Assembly (NCBI GenBank): GCA_944989445.1
Contig: CALYLW010001191.1
Coordinates: 62,001 to 126,000 of the forward strand
Direction of reading: 5' to 3'
Length of the DNA: 64,000 nucleotides
Source: Ampullaceana balthica
Taxonomy: Eukaryota > Mollusca > Gastropoda > Lymnaeidae
Of the stretch, positions 1-11,145 are shown one piece after another. The position numbers and the translations under genes were made by a program. Position 1 is the stretch's first letter. Every line of letters starts with the position of its first letter. The notes under the pieces are model-generated. The model did not search any database. It was not told the DNA's origin and saw nothing but the letters and a program-made list of their open reading frames with translations.

Positions 1-785
1 GTAAGTTTATTTGACATAGGCCATCATTTTCAACATAAAATAAACTCGCTACATCTATGGTTTTTAATTAAATGTCGAGTTATGAATTAAATTTTTAAAA
101 ATCCCAATTTTATTCATTGCATGTAAAATATTAATACAATGCATCGTGAAAATAATTGAAATAAAATAATTTAAACGCATATGTAATATATAAAGCTCAG
201 TTGATATTTTTATGTTTGTTTGTTTGTATCCATTAAAAAAAGGCCACTGATTTGTTGACATTTTTCCAAAAGATCTCTGCCACTGTCGTCACTAAAAAAG
301 CTCTTATATATTTACGACACTGCATCGTAACACAATTGTAATTAATACAATATTTGCAACAGCGTCTATGAGATAAAGATAATAAAGATAAATTAAAAAA
401 ACAAACAAAACAAATCAATTTTAAGTTAAAAACGCATGTGAAACCATGACAATAATTGATTTTAAAAATGGCCTATTTTAATCCATCATCAAAGGAATGA
501 ACATAACATATTCAATTCGCAATACAAAATAATTAAGCGTTTTCAGGATCACTTTATTTAGTTTAATCTACTTATGTTAATAGGTCCGGTAGCCTAAGTT
601 TAAATAGTATAAGTGTATAGGTTATGTAAAAAACAATAGCTTATGTAAAAGACAAACAAAATATAAATGTTATATTAATAGGACACAGCTAAATTTAAGA
701 TGCGTACACGAAAATGTGCGCACAGTAATCAGGCGATAAAAGATTTTAGAACGCGCACCGCTAAAAATGAAGCCTTGAAAAAAAT
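1..785 (+). repeat. Dispersed repeat Y, copy 1 (cut by window edge)
   Basis: This non-coding AT-rich block shares ordered segments with 786-1400 and 1520-2168: an AAATGTCGAGTTATGAATT-like box near 72, a stretch with GCATCGTG near 140, and the strongly kept box ACACGAAAATGTGCGCAC near 705. A reversed TAATATATAAAGCTCAGTTG end lies near 187, so at least two pieces in opposite orientation may be mixed here. The short open frames on the minus strand have no recognisable domain and I do not call them genes. The class is unassigned; the TATATATTAGAT-type ends resemble RTE-like or SINE 3' ends. Confidence 0.5.
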
Positions 786-1400
786 ACTGACACAATTATT
801 ACATAAATAGGTTTTTATTAAATGTCGAGTTATGGAACAGAAAATAATTAACACAAATTCGCAATTAAATTTTAACGTGTAAACAATTAAATCTAATGCA
901 TCGTGTGGCAGTTGTAATTAAATATGTTTACGTGTCTATCTAATATATAGAAAGTAACAGTAAAGGAAATGACAATTCTTTGTACTACACAGCTCAAATT
1001 ATGAAGCGTACACGAAAATGTGCGCACCGTAATTAGACATTATAATATTTTTTTGAATGCGCACCGCTGAAAATAAAGTATTGGGGAAAAAAACGTCACC
1101 AAAAGTAACTCGCTTTTAACGGCATTTGAACGTCCGCGTAAATTTGTTCAATACAGAAATGAGGTTAAATTTTTTATTCTTTGTCTCTGAATTTTCTGAT
1201 TATTTAATTTATGGCATTCGGGCAAAAGGGACAATTACAAAAACTAACTTAAAACCACCTTCAGGGTAAAAGGAACCGTCCTGCCAAATTTGGCCCCGTC
1301 CGTCATTTGGTTTTTCCGTGGCTGTCTAACAGAAAGTCGAAAAAGTGAAACATACAAACATACAAAGATACAAACACCAACTGAGCTTTATATATTAGAT
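786..1400 (+). repeat. Dispersed repeat Y, copy 2
   Basis: A direct copy of the same element. It carries the AAATGTCGAGTTATG box at about 820, GCATCGTG at about 898, the ACACGAAAATGTGCGCAC box at about 1010, a GAACCGTCCTG...CAAATTT segment at about 1271, and runs of ACAAACATACAAAGATACAA before a TTTATATATTAGATATATAT end at about 1390. It has no coding capacity. An inverted copy of its 3' half is seen at 20632-20905. Confidence 0.55.
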
Positions 1401-1476
1401 ATATATTAAAAAATTAAACCTATAATATAAAAAAAAATTTAACTCATTTTTAAAAAACAACTTTTGAGTGCTATAA

Positions 1477-1542
1477 TGTGGAAAGCGATGCCCAAGTAAA
1501 ATAAACTTACACTTAAAGTAGACTTGGGCATCGCTTTCCACA
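1477..1542. repeat. Perfect 21-bp inverted repeat (hairpin)
   Basis: The arm at 1477-1497 (TGTGGAAAGC...CCCAAGT) is the exact reverse complement of the arm at 1522-1542, with a 24-nt AT-rich loop. The right arm coincides with the start of repeat Y copy 3, so the structure may be two elements meeting head to head rather than a functional hairpin. Confidence 0.8.
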
Positions 1543-2168
1543 TAAAATTAACTCACTAATAATTTAATTAGTGTTTTTTTAAATTAAATTTTGAGTTATT
1601 ATTAACAACATAACACAATTGTCAATGTCATTCCCTCATGTTAAAAAATAAATACCATACATAGTGTGACAAATGTAATAAAATAGTTTTAACCCATCTA
1701 TAATTTAAAGAAAGTATTCGCATAAAAGGTCACTGCTTTGTACCGCAAGGTCAAACTAAATATGAATGTTATTATAATAAAATTACACAGCTCAATTTAA
1801 GATGCGTACACGAAAATGTGCGCACCGTTATTTGACAATAAAAGATTTTTTGAAAGCGCACATCTCAAAATAAAGTATTGGAAAAGAAGACCGCACCAAA
1901 ATGAACTCGTTTTGAAAGTCCGCATGAAGCTGTTCAATATGGAAATGAAATTTAATACTTCTCTCTTTGTCTCTTTATTTTCTGAGTTTTTAATTTACGG
2001 CTTTCGGGGCAAACGTACAATTACAAAAACTATACTAAAACCATCTGCAGGTTAAAAGGAACCGTCCTGACAAATTTCAGCACCCTAGGTCCAACGGTGT
2101 GGAATTCCATGGGTAACAAACAAACACAAACAAACAAACACACAAACAAACTTTAAATTTTATATATT
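1520..2168 (+). repeat. Dispersed repeat Y, copy 3
   Basis: This is the best-bounded copy, about 650 bp. It starts at GACTTGGGCATCGCTTTCCA, keeps the ACACGAAAATGTGCGCAC box at about 1808, has GAACCGTCCTGACAAATTTC at about 2060, then ACAAACAAACA-type runs, and ends TTTTATATATTAGATAAG. A 79-codon open frame at 1816-2055 lies wholly inside it and has no recognisable domain, so I read it as chance. The end motif is RTE/SINE-like by general appearance only. Confidence 0.55.
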
Positions 2169-2261
2169 AGATAAGTAAATGTTTAAATGTAAATAATAAA
2201 TTGAAAGTATTGAATGATTGACTACTGTCAACATACTAGTCAATGACAAAGAAGTTAATAA

Positions 2262-2542
2262 AAACAAACCCGTAAAAAAAGTTTTAAACAATAAATCCCT
2301 TATATATGAGACACAACTAACAGTATTGATTATTTTCAAACGCGACAAACATTTACAGACTGAATCTGTCTTAACTCAACTTTGCTTCATTACCCTGGGG
2401 GGGGGGTAATTACGGTGCGCCCAAGACAGACAGAAAGAGAGAGATGACGACAGAACGACAGAGAGAGACGGCGGTGAAGTTAATATAAGGGATTTAATAA
2501 AAACAAACCCGTAATAAAACAAACCCGTAAAAACAAAGTTTT
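2262..2542 (+). repeat. Truncated first monomer of satellite array 1
   Basis: A C-type monomer starts near 2288 (ATAAATCCCTTATATATGAG) but jumps at about 2405, inside a G run, straight to the GACAGACAGAAAGAGAGAGA tract. About 340 bp of the usual middle is missing. It is preceded by a degenerate GTTAATAAAAACAAACCCGT end. This is the left border of the array. Confidence 0.8.
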
Positions 2543-5436
2543 CTACTATAAATCCCTTATATTTTAGTCATAATTAAAAGTGTTGATTATGTTTCAACGC
2601 CACAAATATTTACGCACTGACACCGAGTGATGTCCCCTGTCTTTTAACGGGGGATGGGTCGTGAGGGGGTGTCGGCACGACGGTCGACGTCTAAGCGTCA
2701 ACTCAAACTCATGTGGAAAAAAACAATAACAAACCGTGAATTTGAATTACATACCTCATATAAGGATAAACTAAAAATGCATTAATTTAATTACGGTCGA
2801 TGTGAAATTTTGATACGATGCATTGTTAAGTTAGACGGGCCCGTGTGCCAAATTTCAGCTCGATCGGATTACGGGAAGTGGGTCATTTTCGACTTTTGTT
2901 TTTCCGCCCGCCCGCCCATGAGATGACGACAGACAGAGAGAGAGACAGACAGAGAGCGACGGCGGTGAAGTTAATATAAGGGATTTAAAAAGAAAGTTTT
3001 TGACTATAAATCCCTTATATATGAGACATAACTAACAGTATTGATTATTTTCAAACACGACAAACATTTACAGACTGAATCTGTCTTAACTCAACTTTGC
3101 TTCATTACCCTGGGGGGGGGGAGGGGAAAAGTCTGGTCACCGATCGCTTGACCGAGCTCAGCGTGACACGTAAAATGTAAACAAAAGCACGCCGGTATTT
3201 CGATGGGCGCTCAAGCGTCAACTCAAACTCTCACGTGGGAAAAAAACAATAAACAAACAGTGAGTTTGAATTACATATGTTATATAAGGATAAACTAAAA
3301 ATGCATAAATTTAATTACGGTACGTTCTATCGATCTGAAATTTTGATACGATGCATTGTTAGGTGAGACGGGTCCGTGTGCCAAATTTCAGCTCGATCGG
3401 ATCACGGAAAGTGGGTCATTTTTTACTTTTGTTTTTCCGCCCGCCCAAGACAGACAGACAGAGAGAGATGACGACAGAACGACAGAGAGAGACGGCGGTG
3501 AAGTTAATATAAGGGATTTAATAAAACAAACCCGTAATAAAACAAACCCGTAAAAACAAAGTTTTTCTACTATAAATCCCTTAAATTTTAGTCATAATTA
3601 AAAGTATTGATTATGTTTCAACGCCACAAATATTTACGCACTGACACCGAGTGATGTCCCCTGTCTTTTAACGGGGGATGGGTCGTGAGGGGGTGTCGGC
3701 ACGACGGTCGACGTCTAAGCGTCAACTCAAACTCACGTGGAAAAAAACAATAACAAACCGTGAATTTGAATTACATACCTCATATAAGGATAAACTAAAA
3801 ATGCATTAATTTAATTACCGTCGATGTGAAATTTTGATACGATGCATTGTTAAGTTAGACGGGCCCGTGTGCCGAATTTCAGCTCGATCGGATTACGGGA
3901 AGTGGGTCATTTTCGACTTTTGTTTTTCCCCGCCCGCCCATGAGATGACGACAGACAGAGAGAGAGAGAGACAGACAGAGAGCGACGGCGGTGAAGTTAA
4001 TATAAGGGATTTAAAAAGAAAGTTTTTGACTATAAATCCCTTATATATGAGACATAACTAACAGAATTGATTATTTTCAAACACGACAAACATTTACAAA
4101 CTGAATCTGTCTTAACTGCCATTTGCTTTATAACCCGGGGGTTGGGGGTGGGAGAGGAGAAAGGTCTGGTCACCGATCACTTAACAGAGCTCAGTGTGAC
4201 ACGTAAAATGTAAACAAAAGCACCCCGGTACATCGCTCCAACGCGCGAACTGAGGTGTCACGTGAAAAAAAAACAATAACAAACCGTGAAATTGAATTAC
4301 ATACCTCGTATAGAGATAAACTAAAAATGCATTAATTTAATTACGGTACGTTCGATCGATCTGAAATTTTGATACGATGCATTGTTAGGTGACACGGGTC
4401 CGTGTACCAAATTTCAGCTCGATGGCTTCACGTTAAGTGGGTAATTTTTGACGTTTGTTTTTCCACCCGCCCAAGACAGAGAGACAGAGATCACGACGGA
4501 CAGACAGAGAGAGACGGCGGTGAAGTTAATATAAGGGATTTAATAAAACAAACCCGTAAAAACAAAGTTTTTGACTATAAATCCCTTATATATGAGACAT
4601 AACTAACAGTATTGATTATTTTCAAACACGACAAACATTTACAGACTGAATCTGTCTTAACTCAACTTTGCTTCATTACCCTGAGGGAGGGGGGAGAGGG
4701 GAAAAGTCTGGTCACCGATCGCTTGACCGAGCTCAGCGTGACACGTAAAATATAAACAAAAGCACGCCGGTATTTCGATGGGTCGCGTCAACGCGCCAAC
4801 TCAAACTCTCACGTGGGAAAAAAACAATAACAAACAGTGAGTTTGAATTACATATGTTATATAAGGATAAACTAAAAATGCATAAATTTAATTACGGTAC
4901 GTTCTATCGATCTGAAATTTTGATACGATGCATTGTTAGGTGAGACGGGTCCGTGTGCCAAATTTGAGCTCGATCGGATCACGGAAGTGGGTCATTTTTT
5001 ACTTTTGTTTTTCCGCCCGCCCAAGACAGACAGACAGAGAGAGATGACGACAGAACGACAGAGAGAGACGGCGGTGAAGTTAATATAAGGGATTTAATAA
5101 AACAAACCCGTAATAAAACAAAACCGTAAAAACAAAGTTTTCTACTATAAATCCATTATATTTTAGTCATAATTAAAAGTATTGATTATGTTTCAACGCC
5201 ACAAATATTTACGGACTGACACCGAGTGATGTCCCCTGTCTTTTAACGGGGGATGGGTCGTGAGGGGGTGTCGGCACGACGGTCGACGTCTAAGCGTCAA
5301 CTCAAACTCACGTGGAAAAAAACAATAACAAACCGTGAATTTGAATTACATATCTCATATAAGGATAAACTAAAAATGCATTAATTTAATTACGGTCGAT
5401 GTGAAATTTTGATACGATGCATTGTTAGGTGAGACG

Positions 5437-6243
5437 TTAGGTGTTATCACTGTCAACGGCCAGAGACTCAATACAGTGCACCGGTTCACATACCTAGGCA
5501 GCACACTGTCTCAAAATGTCACCATCGATGACGAAGTGAACGTCAGAATTGCCAGAGCCAGCTCCACTTTTGGCAGGTTGTACCCTAATGTCTGGAACAG
5601 AAGAGGCATTACCATCCAGACCAAGCTGAAAGTGTACAGGGCAGTGGTGCTCCCCACACTGCTTTATGCTTGTGAAACTTGGACTGTTTATCAGCGCCAT
5701 GCAAGAAAGCTGAACCAGTTTCATATAACAAGCCTCAGGAAGATTCTCGGCATAAAGTGGCAGAACAAAATTCCAGACACAGTGGTACTGACCAAGGCAG
5801 GTCTCCCCAGCATCTTCACCCTCCTGATGCAGTCCCAGCTTCGCTGGGCAGGGCACGTTGTCCGAATGCCAGACGAGAGACTGCCAAAGAGAATCTTCTA
5901 TGGTGAGCTCCAGTATGGCCAGCGGTCCCACGGTGGGCAAAAGAAACGCTTCAAAGACACACTGAAAGCCTCAATGAAAGCGTTTGCCATAAATCCAGAC
6001 ACGTGGGAACGAGCTGCAATGGACCGATCCACCTGGCGCTCTTCCATCCACGAAGGTGCCAGGTCGTGTGAGGCAAACCGGATTACCGCCGCAGAAAAGA
6101 AGAGGCAAGCCCGAAAGGCCCATGCTGTCAACCCTCCAGGAGATGTCGCACTCGCCCCCTGTCCCTTCTGTTCCCGAACCTTTCGTGCAAGGATCGGCCT
6201 AATCAGCCATCTGCGCACGCACAGAAAACCCTCGGATGACTAG
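5437..6243 (+). pseudogene. LINE ORF2 C-terminal remnant with C2H2 finger
   Basis: The frame is open to TAG at 6241 and reads as the C-terminal thumb and tail of a LINE polymerase: HRFTYLGSTL near its start, then KLKVYRAVVLPTLLYACETW, SQLRWAGHVVRMPDERLPKR, LYGEL-like FYGELQYGQRS and GGQKKRFKDTLKASMKAF. A single C2H2 finger (CPFC, 12 residues, H-x3-H) lies at nt 6160-6222. The endonuclease and the catalytic FADD part of the polymerase are missing, so the product cannot be active. No ATG starts it; the open frame runs in from the satellite. Such tails are common in LINEs of flatworms, molluscs and fish; I do not assign a clade. It has no in-frame stop, so insertion may be young. Confidence 0.88.
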
Positions 6244-6277
6244 AGTGGTCCTCGTCGTATCGACGGACGAACGAACA
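5437..6277 (+). mobile_element. 5'-truncated non-LTR retrotransposon (LINE) insertion
   Basis: An 841-bp segment of higher GC content interrupts the satellite and is flanked by a perfect 11-bp direct repeat TAGGTGAGACG (5426-5436 and 6278-6288). The same site is uninterrupted in the sister monomer at 10939-10949. The element has only the end of a reverse-transcriptase ORF and a short 3' tail (about 6244-6277) with GACGGACGAACGAACA. Heavy 5' truncation plus a target duplication is the usual mark of target-primed reverse transcription. Confidence 0.92.
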
Positions 6278-9200
6278 TAGGTGAGACGGGTCCGTGTGCC
6301 AAATTTCAGCTCGATCGGATCACTGAAAGTGGGTCATTTTTTACTTTTGTTTTTCCGCCCGCCCAAGACAGACAGACAGAGAGAGATGACGACAGAACGA
6401 CAGAGAGAGACGGCGGTGAAGTTAATATAAGGGATTTAATAAAAATAAACCCGTAATAAAACAAACCCGTAAAAACAAAGTTTTCTACTATAAATCCCTT
6501 ATATTTTAGTCATAATTAAAAGTATTGATTATGTTTCAACGCCACAAATATTTACGCACTGACACCGAGTGATGTCCCCTGTCTTTTAACGGGCGATGGG
6601 TTCGTGAGGGGTGTGTCGGCACGACGGTCGACGTCTACGCGTCAACTCAAACTCACGTGGAAAAAAACAATAACAAATCGTGAATTTGAATTACATACCT
6701 CATATAAGGATAAACTAAAAATGCATTAATTTAATTACCGTCGATGTGAAATTTTGATACGATGCATTGTTAAGTTAGACGGGCCCGTGTGCCAAATTTC
6801 AGCTCGATCGGATTACGGGAAGTGGGTCATTTTCGACTTTTGTTTTTCCGCCCGCCCGCCCATGAGATGACGACAGACAGAGAGAGAGAGACAGACAGAG
6901 AGCGACGGCGGTGAAGTTAATATAAGGGATTTAAAAAGAAAGTTTTTGACTATAAATCCCTTATATATGAGACATAACTAACAGTATTGATTATTTTCAA
7001 ACACGACAAACATTTACAGACTGAATCTGTCTTAACTGCCATTTGCTTTATAACCCGGGGTGGGGGTGGGAGAGGGAAAGGTCTGGTCACCGATCACTTA
7101 ACAGAGCTCAGCGTGACACGTAAAATGTAAACAAAAGCACGCCGGTATTTCATGGGTCGCGTCCAACGCACAACTGAGCTGTCACGTGAAAAAAAAACAA
7201 TAACAAACCGTGAGTTTGAATTACATACTCGTTATAGAGGATAAACTAAAAATGCATAAATTTAATTACGGTACGTTCGATCGATCTGAAATTTTGATAC
7301 GATGCATTGTTAGGTGAGACGGGTCCGTGTGCCAAATTTCAGCTCGATCGGATCACGGAAAGTGGGTCATTTTTTACTTTTGTTTTTCCGCCCGCCCAAG
7401 ACAGACAGACAGAGAGAGATGACGACAGAACGACAGAGAGAGACGGCGGTGAAGTTAATATAAGGGATTTAATAAAACAAACCCGTAATAAAACAAACCC
7501 GTAAAAACAAAGTTTTCTACTATAAATCCCTTATATTTTAGTCATAATTAAAAGTATTGATTATGTTTCAACGCCACAAATATTTACGCACTGACACCGA
7601 GTGATGTCCCCTGTCTTTTAACGGGGGATGGGTCGTGAGGGGGTGTCGGCACGACGGTCGACGTCTAAGCGTCAACTCAAACTCACGTGGAAAAAAACAA
7701 TAACAAACCGTGAATTTGAATTACATACCTCATATAAGGATAAACTAAAAATGCATTAATTTAATTACCGTCGATGTGAAATTTTGATACGATGCATTGT
7801 TAGTTAGACGGGCCCGTGTGCCGAATTTCAGCTCGATCGGATTACGGGAAGTGGGTCATTTTCGACTTTTGTTTTTCCGCCCGCCCGCCCATGAGATGAC
7901 GACAGACAGAGAGAGAGAGACAGACAGAGAGCGACGGCGGTGAAGTTAATATAAGGGATTTAAAAAGAAAGTTTTTGACTATAAATCCCTTATATATGAG
8001 ACATAACTAACAGAATTGATTATTTTCAAACACGACAAACATTTACAAACTGAATCTGTCTTAACTGCCATTTGCTTTATAACCCGGGGGTTGGGGGTGG
8101 GAGAGGGGAAAGGTCTGGTCACCGATCACTTAACAGAGCTCAGTGTGACACGTAAAATGTAAACAAAAGCACCCCGGTACATCGCTCCAACGCGCGAACT
8201 GAGGTGTCACGTGAAAAAAAAACAATAACAAACCGTGAAATTGAATTACATACCTCGTATAGAGATAAACTAAAAATGCATAAATTTAATTACGGTACGT
8301 TCGATCGATCTGAAATTTTGATACGATGCATTGTTAGGTGACACGGGTCCGTGTACCAAATTTCAGCTCGATGGCTTCACGTTAAGTGGGTAATTTTTGA
8401 CGTTTGTTTTTCCGCCCGCCCAAGACAGAGAGACAGAGATCACGACGGACAGACAGAGAGAGACGGCGGTGAAGTTAATATAAGGGATTTAATAAAACAA
8501 ACCCGTAAAAACAAAGTTTTTGACTATAAATCCCTTATATATGAGACATAACTAACAGTATTGATTATTTTCAAACACGACAAACATTTACAGACTGAAT
8601 CTGTCTTAACTCAACTTTGCTTCATTACCCTGGGGGGAGAGGGGAAAAGTCTGGTCACCGATCGCTTGACCGAGCTCAGCGTGACACGTAAAATGTAAAC
8701 AAAAGCACGCCGGTATTTCGATGGGTCGCGTCAACGCGTCAACTCAAACTCTCACGTGGGAAAAAAACAATAACAAACAGTGAGTTTGAATTACATATGT
8801 TATATAAGGATAAACTAAAAATGCATAAATTTAATTACGGTACGTTCTATCGATCTGAAATTTTGATACGATGCATTGTTAGGTGAGACGGGTCCGTGTG
8901 CCAAATTTCAGCTCGATCGGATCACTGAAAGTGGGTCATTTTTTACTTTTGTTTTTCCGCCCGCCCAAGACAGACAGACAGAGAGAGATGACGACAGAAC
9001 GACAGAGAGAGACGGCGGTGAAGTTAATATAAGCGATTTAATAAAACAAACCCTTAATAAAACAAACCCGTAAAAACAAAGTTTTCTACTATAAATCCCT
9101 TATATTTTAGTCATAATTAAAAGTATTGATTATGTTTCAACGCCACAAATATTTACGCACTGACACCGAGTGATGTCCCCTGTCTTTTAACGGGGCGATG

Positions 9201-10654
9201 GGTCGTGAGGGGGTGTCGGCACGACGGTCGACGTCTAAGCGTCAACTCAAACTCACGTGGAAAAAAACAATAACAAACCGTGAATTTGAATTACATACCT
9301 CATATAAGGATAAACTAAAAATGCATTAATTTAATTACCGTCGATGTGAAATTTTGATACGATGCATTGTTAAGTTAGACGGGCCCGTGTGCCGAATTTC
9401 AGCTCGATCGGATTACGGGAAGTGGGTCATTTTCGACTTTTGTTTTTCCCGCCCGCCCATGAGATGACGACAGACAGAGAGAGAGAGACAGACAGAGAGC
9501 GACGGCGGTGAAGTTAATATAAGGGATTTAAAAAGAAAGTTTTTGACTATAAATCCCTTATATATGAGACATAACTAACAGAATTGATTATTTTCAAACA
9601 CGACAAACATTTACAAACTGAATCTGTCTTAACTGCCATTTGCTTTATAACCCGGGGGTTGGGGGTGGGAGAGGGGAAAGGTCTGGTCACCGATCACTTA
9701 ACAGAGCTCAGTGTGACACGTAAAATGTAAACAAAAGCACCCCGGTACATCGCTCCAACGCGCGAACTGAGGTGTCACGTGAAAAAAAAACAATAACAAA
9801 CCGTGAAATTGTAGTACATACCTCGTATAGAGGTAAACTAAAAATGCATTAATTTAATTACGGTACGTTCGATCGATCTGAAATTTTGATACGATGCATT
9901 GTTAGGTGACACGGGTCCGTGTACCAAATTTCAGCTCGATGGCTTCACGTTAAGTGGGTAATTTTTGACGTTTGTTTTTCCGCCCGCCCAAGACAGAGAG
10001 ACAGAGATCACGACGGACAGACAGAGAGAGACGGCGGTGAAGTTAATATAAGGGATTTAATAAAACAAACCCGTAAAAACAAAGTTTTTGACTATAAATC
10101 CCTTATATATGAGACATAACTAACAGTATTGATTATTTTCAAACACGACAAACATTTACAGACTGAATCTGTCTTAACTCAACTTTGCTTCATTACCCTG
10201 GGGGGGAGAGGGGAAAAGTCTGGTCACCGATCGCTTGACCGAGCTCAGCGTGACACGTAAAATGTAAACAAAAGCACGCCGGTATTTCGATGGGTCGCGT
10301 CAACGCGTCAACTCAAACTCTCACGTGGGAAAAAAACAATAACAAACAGTGAGTTTGAATTACATATGTTATATAAGGATAAACTAAAAATGCATAAATT
10401 TAATTACGGTACGTTCTATCGATCTGAAATTTTGATACGATGCATTGTTAGGTGAGACGGGTCCGTGTGCCAAATTTCAGCTCGATCGGATCACGGAAAG
10501 TGGGTCATTTTTTACTTTTGTTTTTCCGCCCGCCCAAGACAGACAGACAGAGAGAGATGACGACAGAACGACAGAGAGAGACGGCGGTGAAGTTAATATA
10601 AGGGATTTAATAAAACAAACCCGTAATAAAACAAACCCGTAAAAACAAAGTTTT

Positions 10655-11145
10655 CTACTATAAATCCCTTAAATTTTAGTCATAATTAAAAGTATTGATT
10701 ATGTTTCAACGCCACAAATATTTACGCACTGACACCGAGTGATGTCCCCTGTCTTTTAACGGGGGATGGGTCGTGAGGGGGTGTCGGCACGACGGTCGAC
10801 GTCTAAGCGTCAACTCAAACTCACGTGGAAAAAAACAATAACAAACCGTGAATTTGAATTACATATCTCATATAAGGATAAACTAAAAATGCATTAATTT
10901 AATTACCGTCGATGTGAAATTTTGATACGATGCATTGTTAGGTGAGACGGGTCCGTGTGCCAAATTTCAGCTCGATCGGATCACGGGAAAGTGGGTCATT
11001 TTTTACTTTTGTTTTTCCGCCCGCCCAAGAGAGACAGACAGAGAGAGATGACGACAGAACGACAGAGAGAGACGGCGGTGAAGTTAATATAAGGGATTTA
11101 ATAAAATAAACCCTTAATAAAACAAACCCGTAAAAACAAAGTTTT
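10655..11145 (+). repeat. Hybrid A/C monomer with empty LINE site
   Basis: This monomer is 491 bp long with the same A-left/C-right join as the one at 5142, again followed by an ordinary A monomer (11146). It holds TAGGTGAGACG once at 10939-10949 with no insert. It therefore shows the state before the LINE landed. Confidence 0.85.

Larger units (their letters stand above)
5142..6484 (+). repeat. Hybrid A/C monomer carrying the LINE insertion
   Basis: The left part (to about 5425) is A-type, with TTACGGTCGATGTGAAATTT. The right part reads GGTGAGACGGGTCCGTGTGC like a C monomer. Without the 841-bp insert and one 11-bp duplication the monomer would be 491 bp. It is followed directly by a normal A monomer at 6485, which breaks the A-B-C order. 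A recombinant born by unequal exchange explains both. Confidence 0.8.

Noticed and set aside
5494..6218. Minus-strand frames of 106 and 148 codons
   Set aside because: They are antisense to the LINE polymerase tail, which has clear family motifs on the plus strand.
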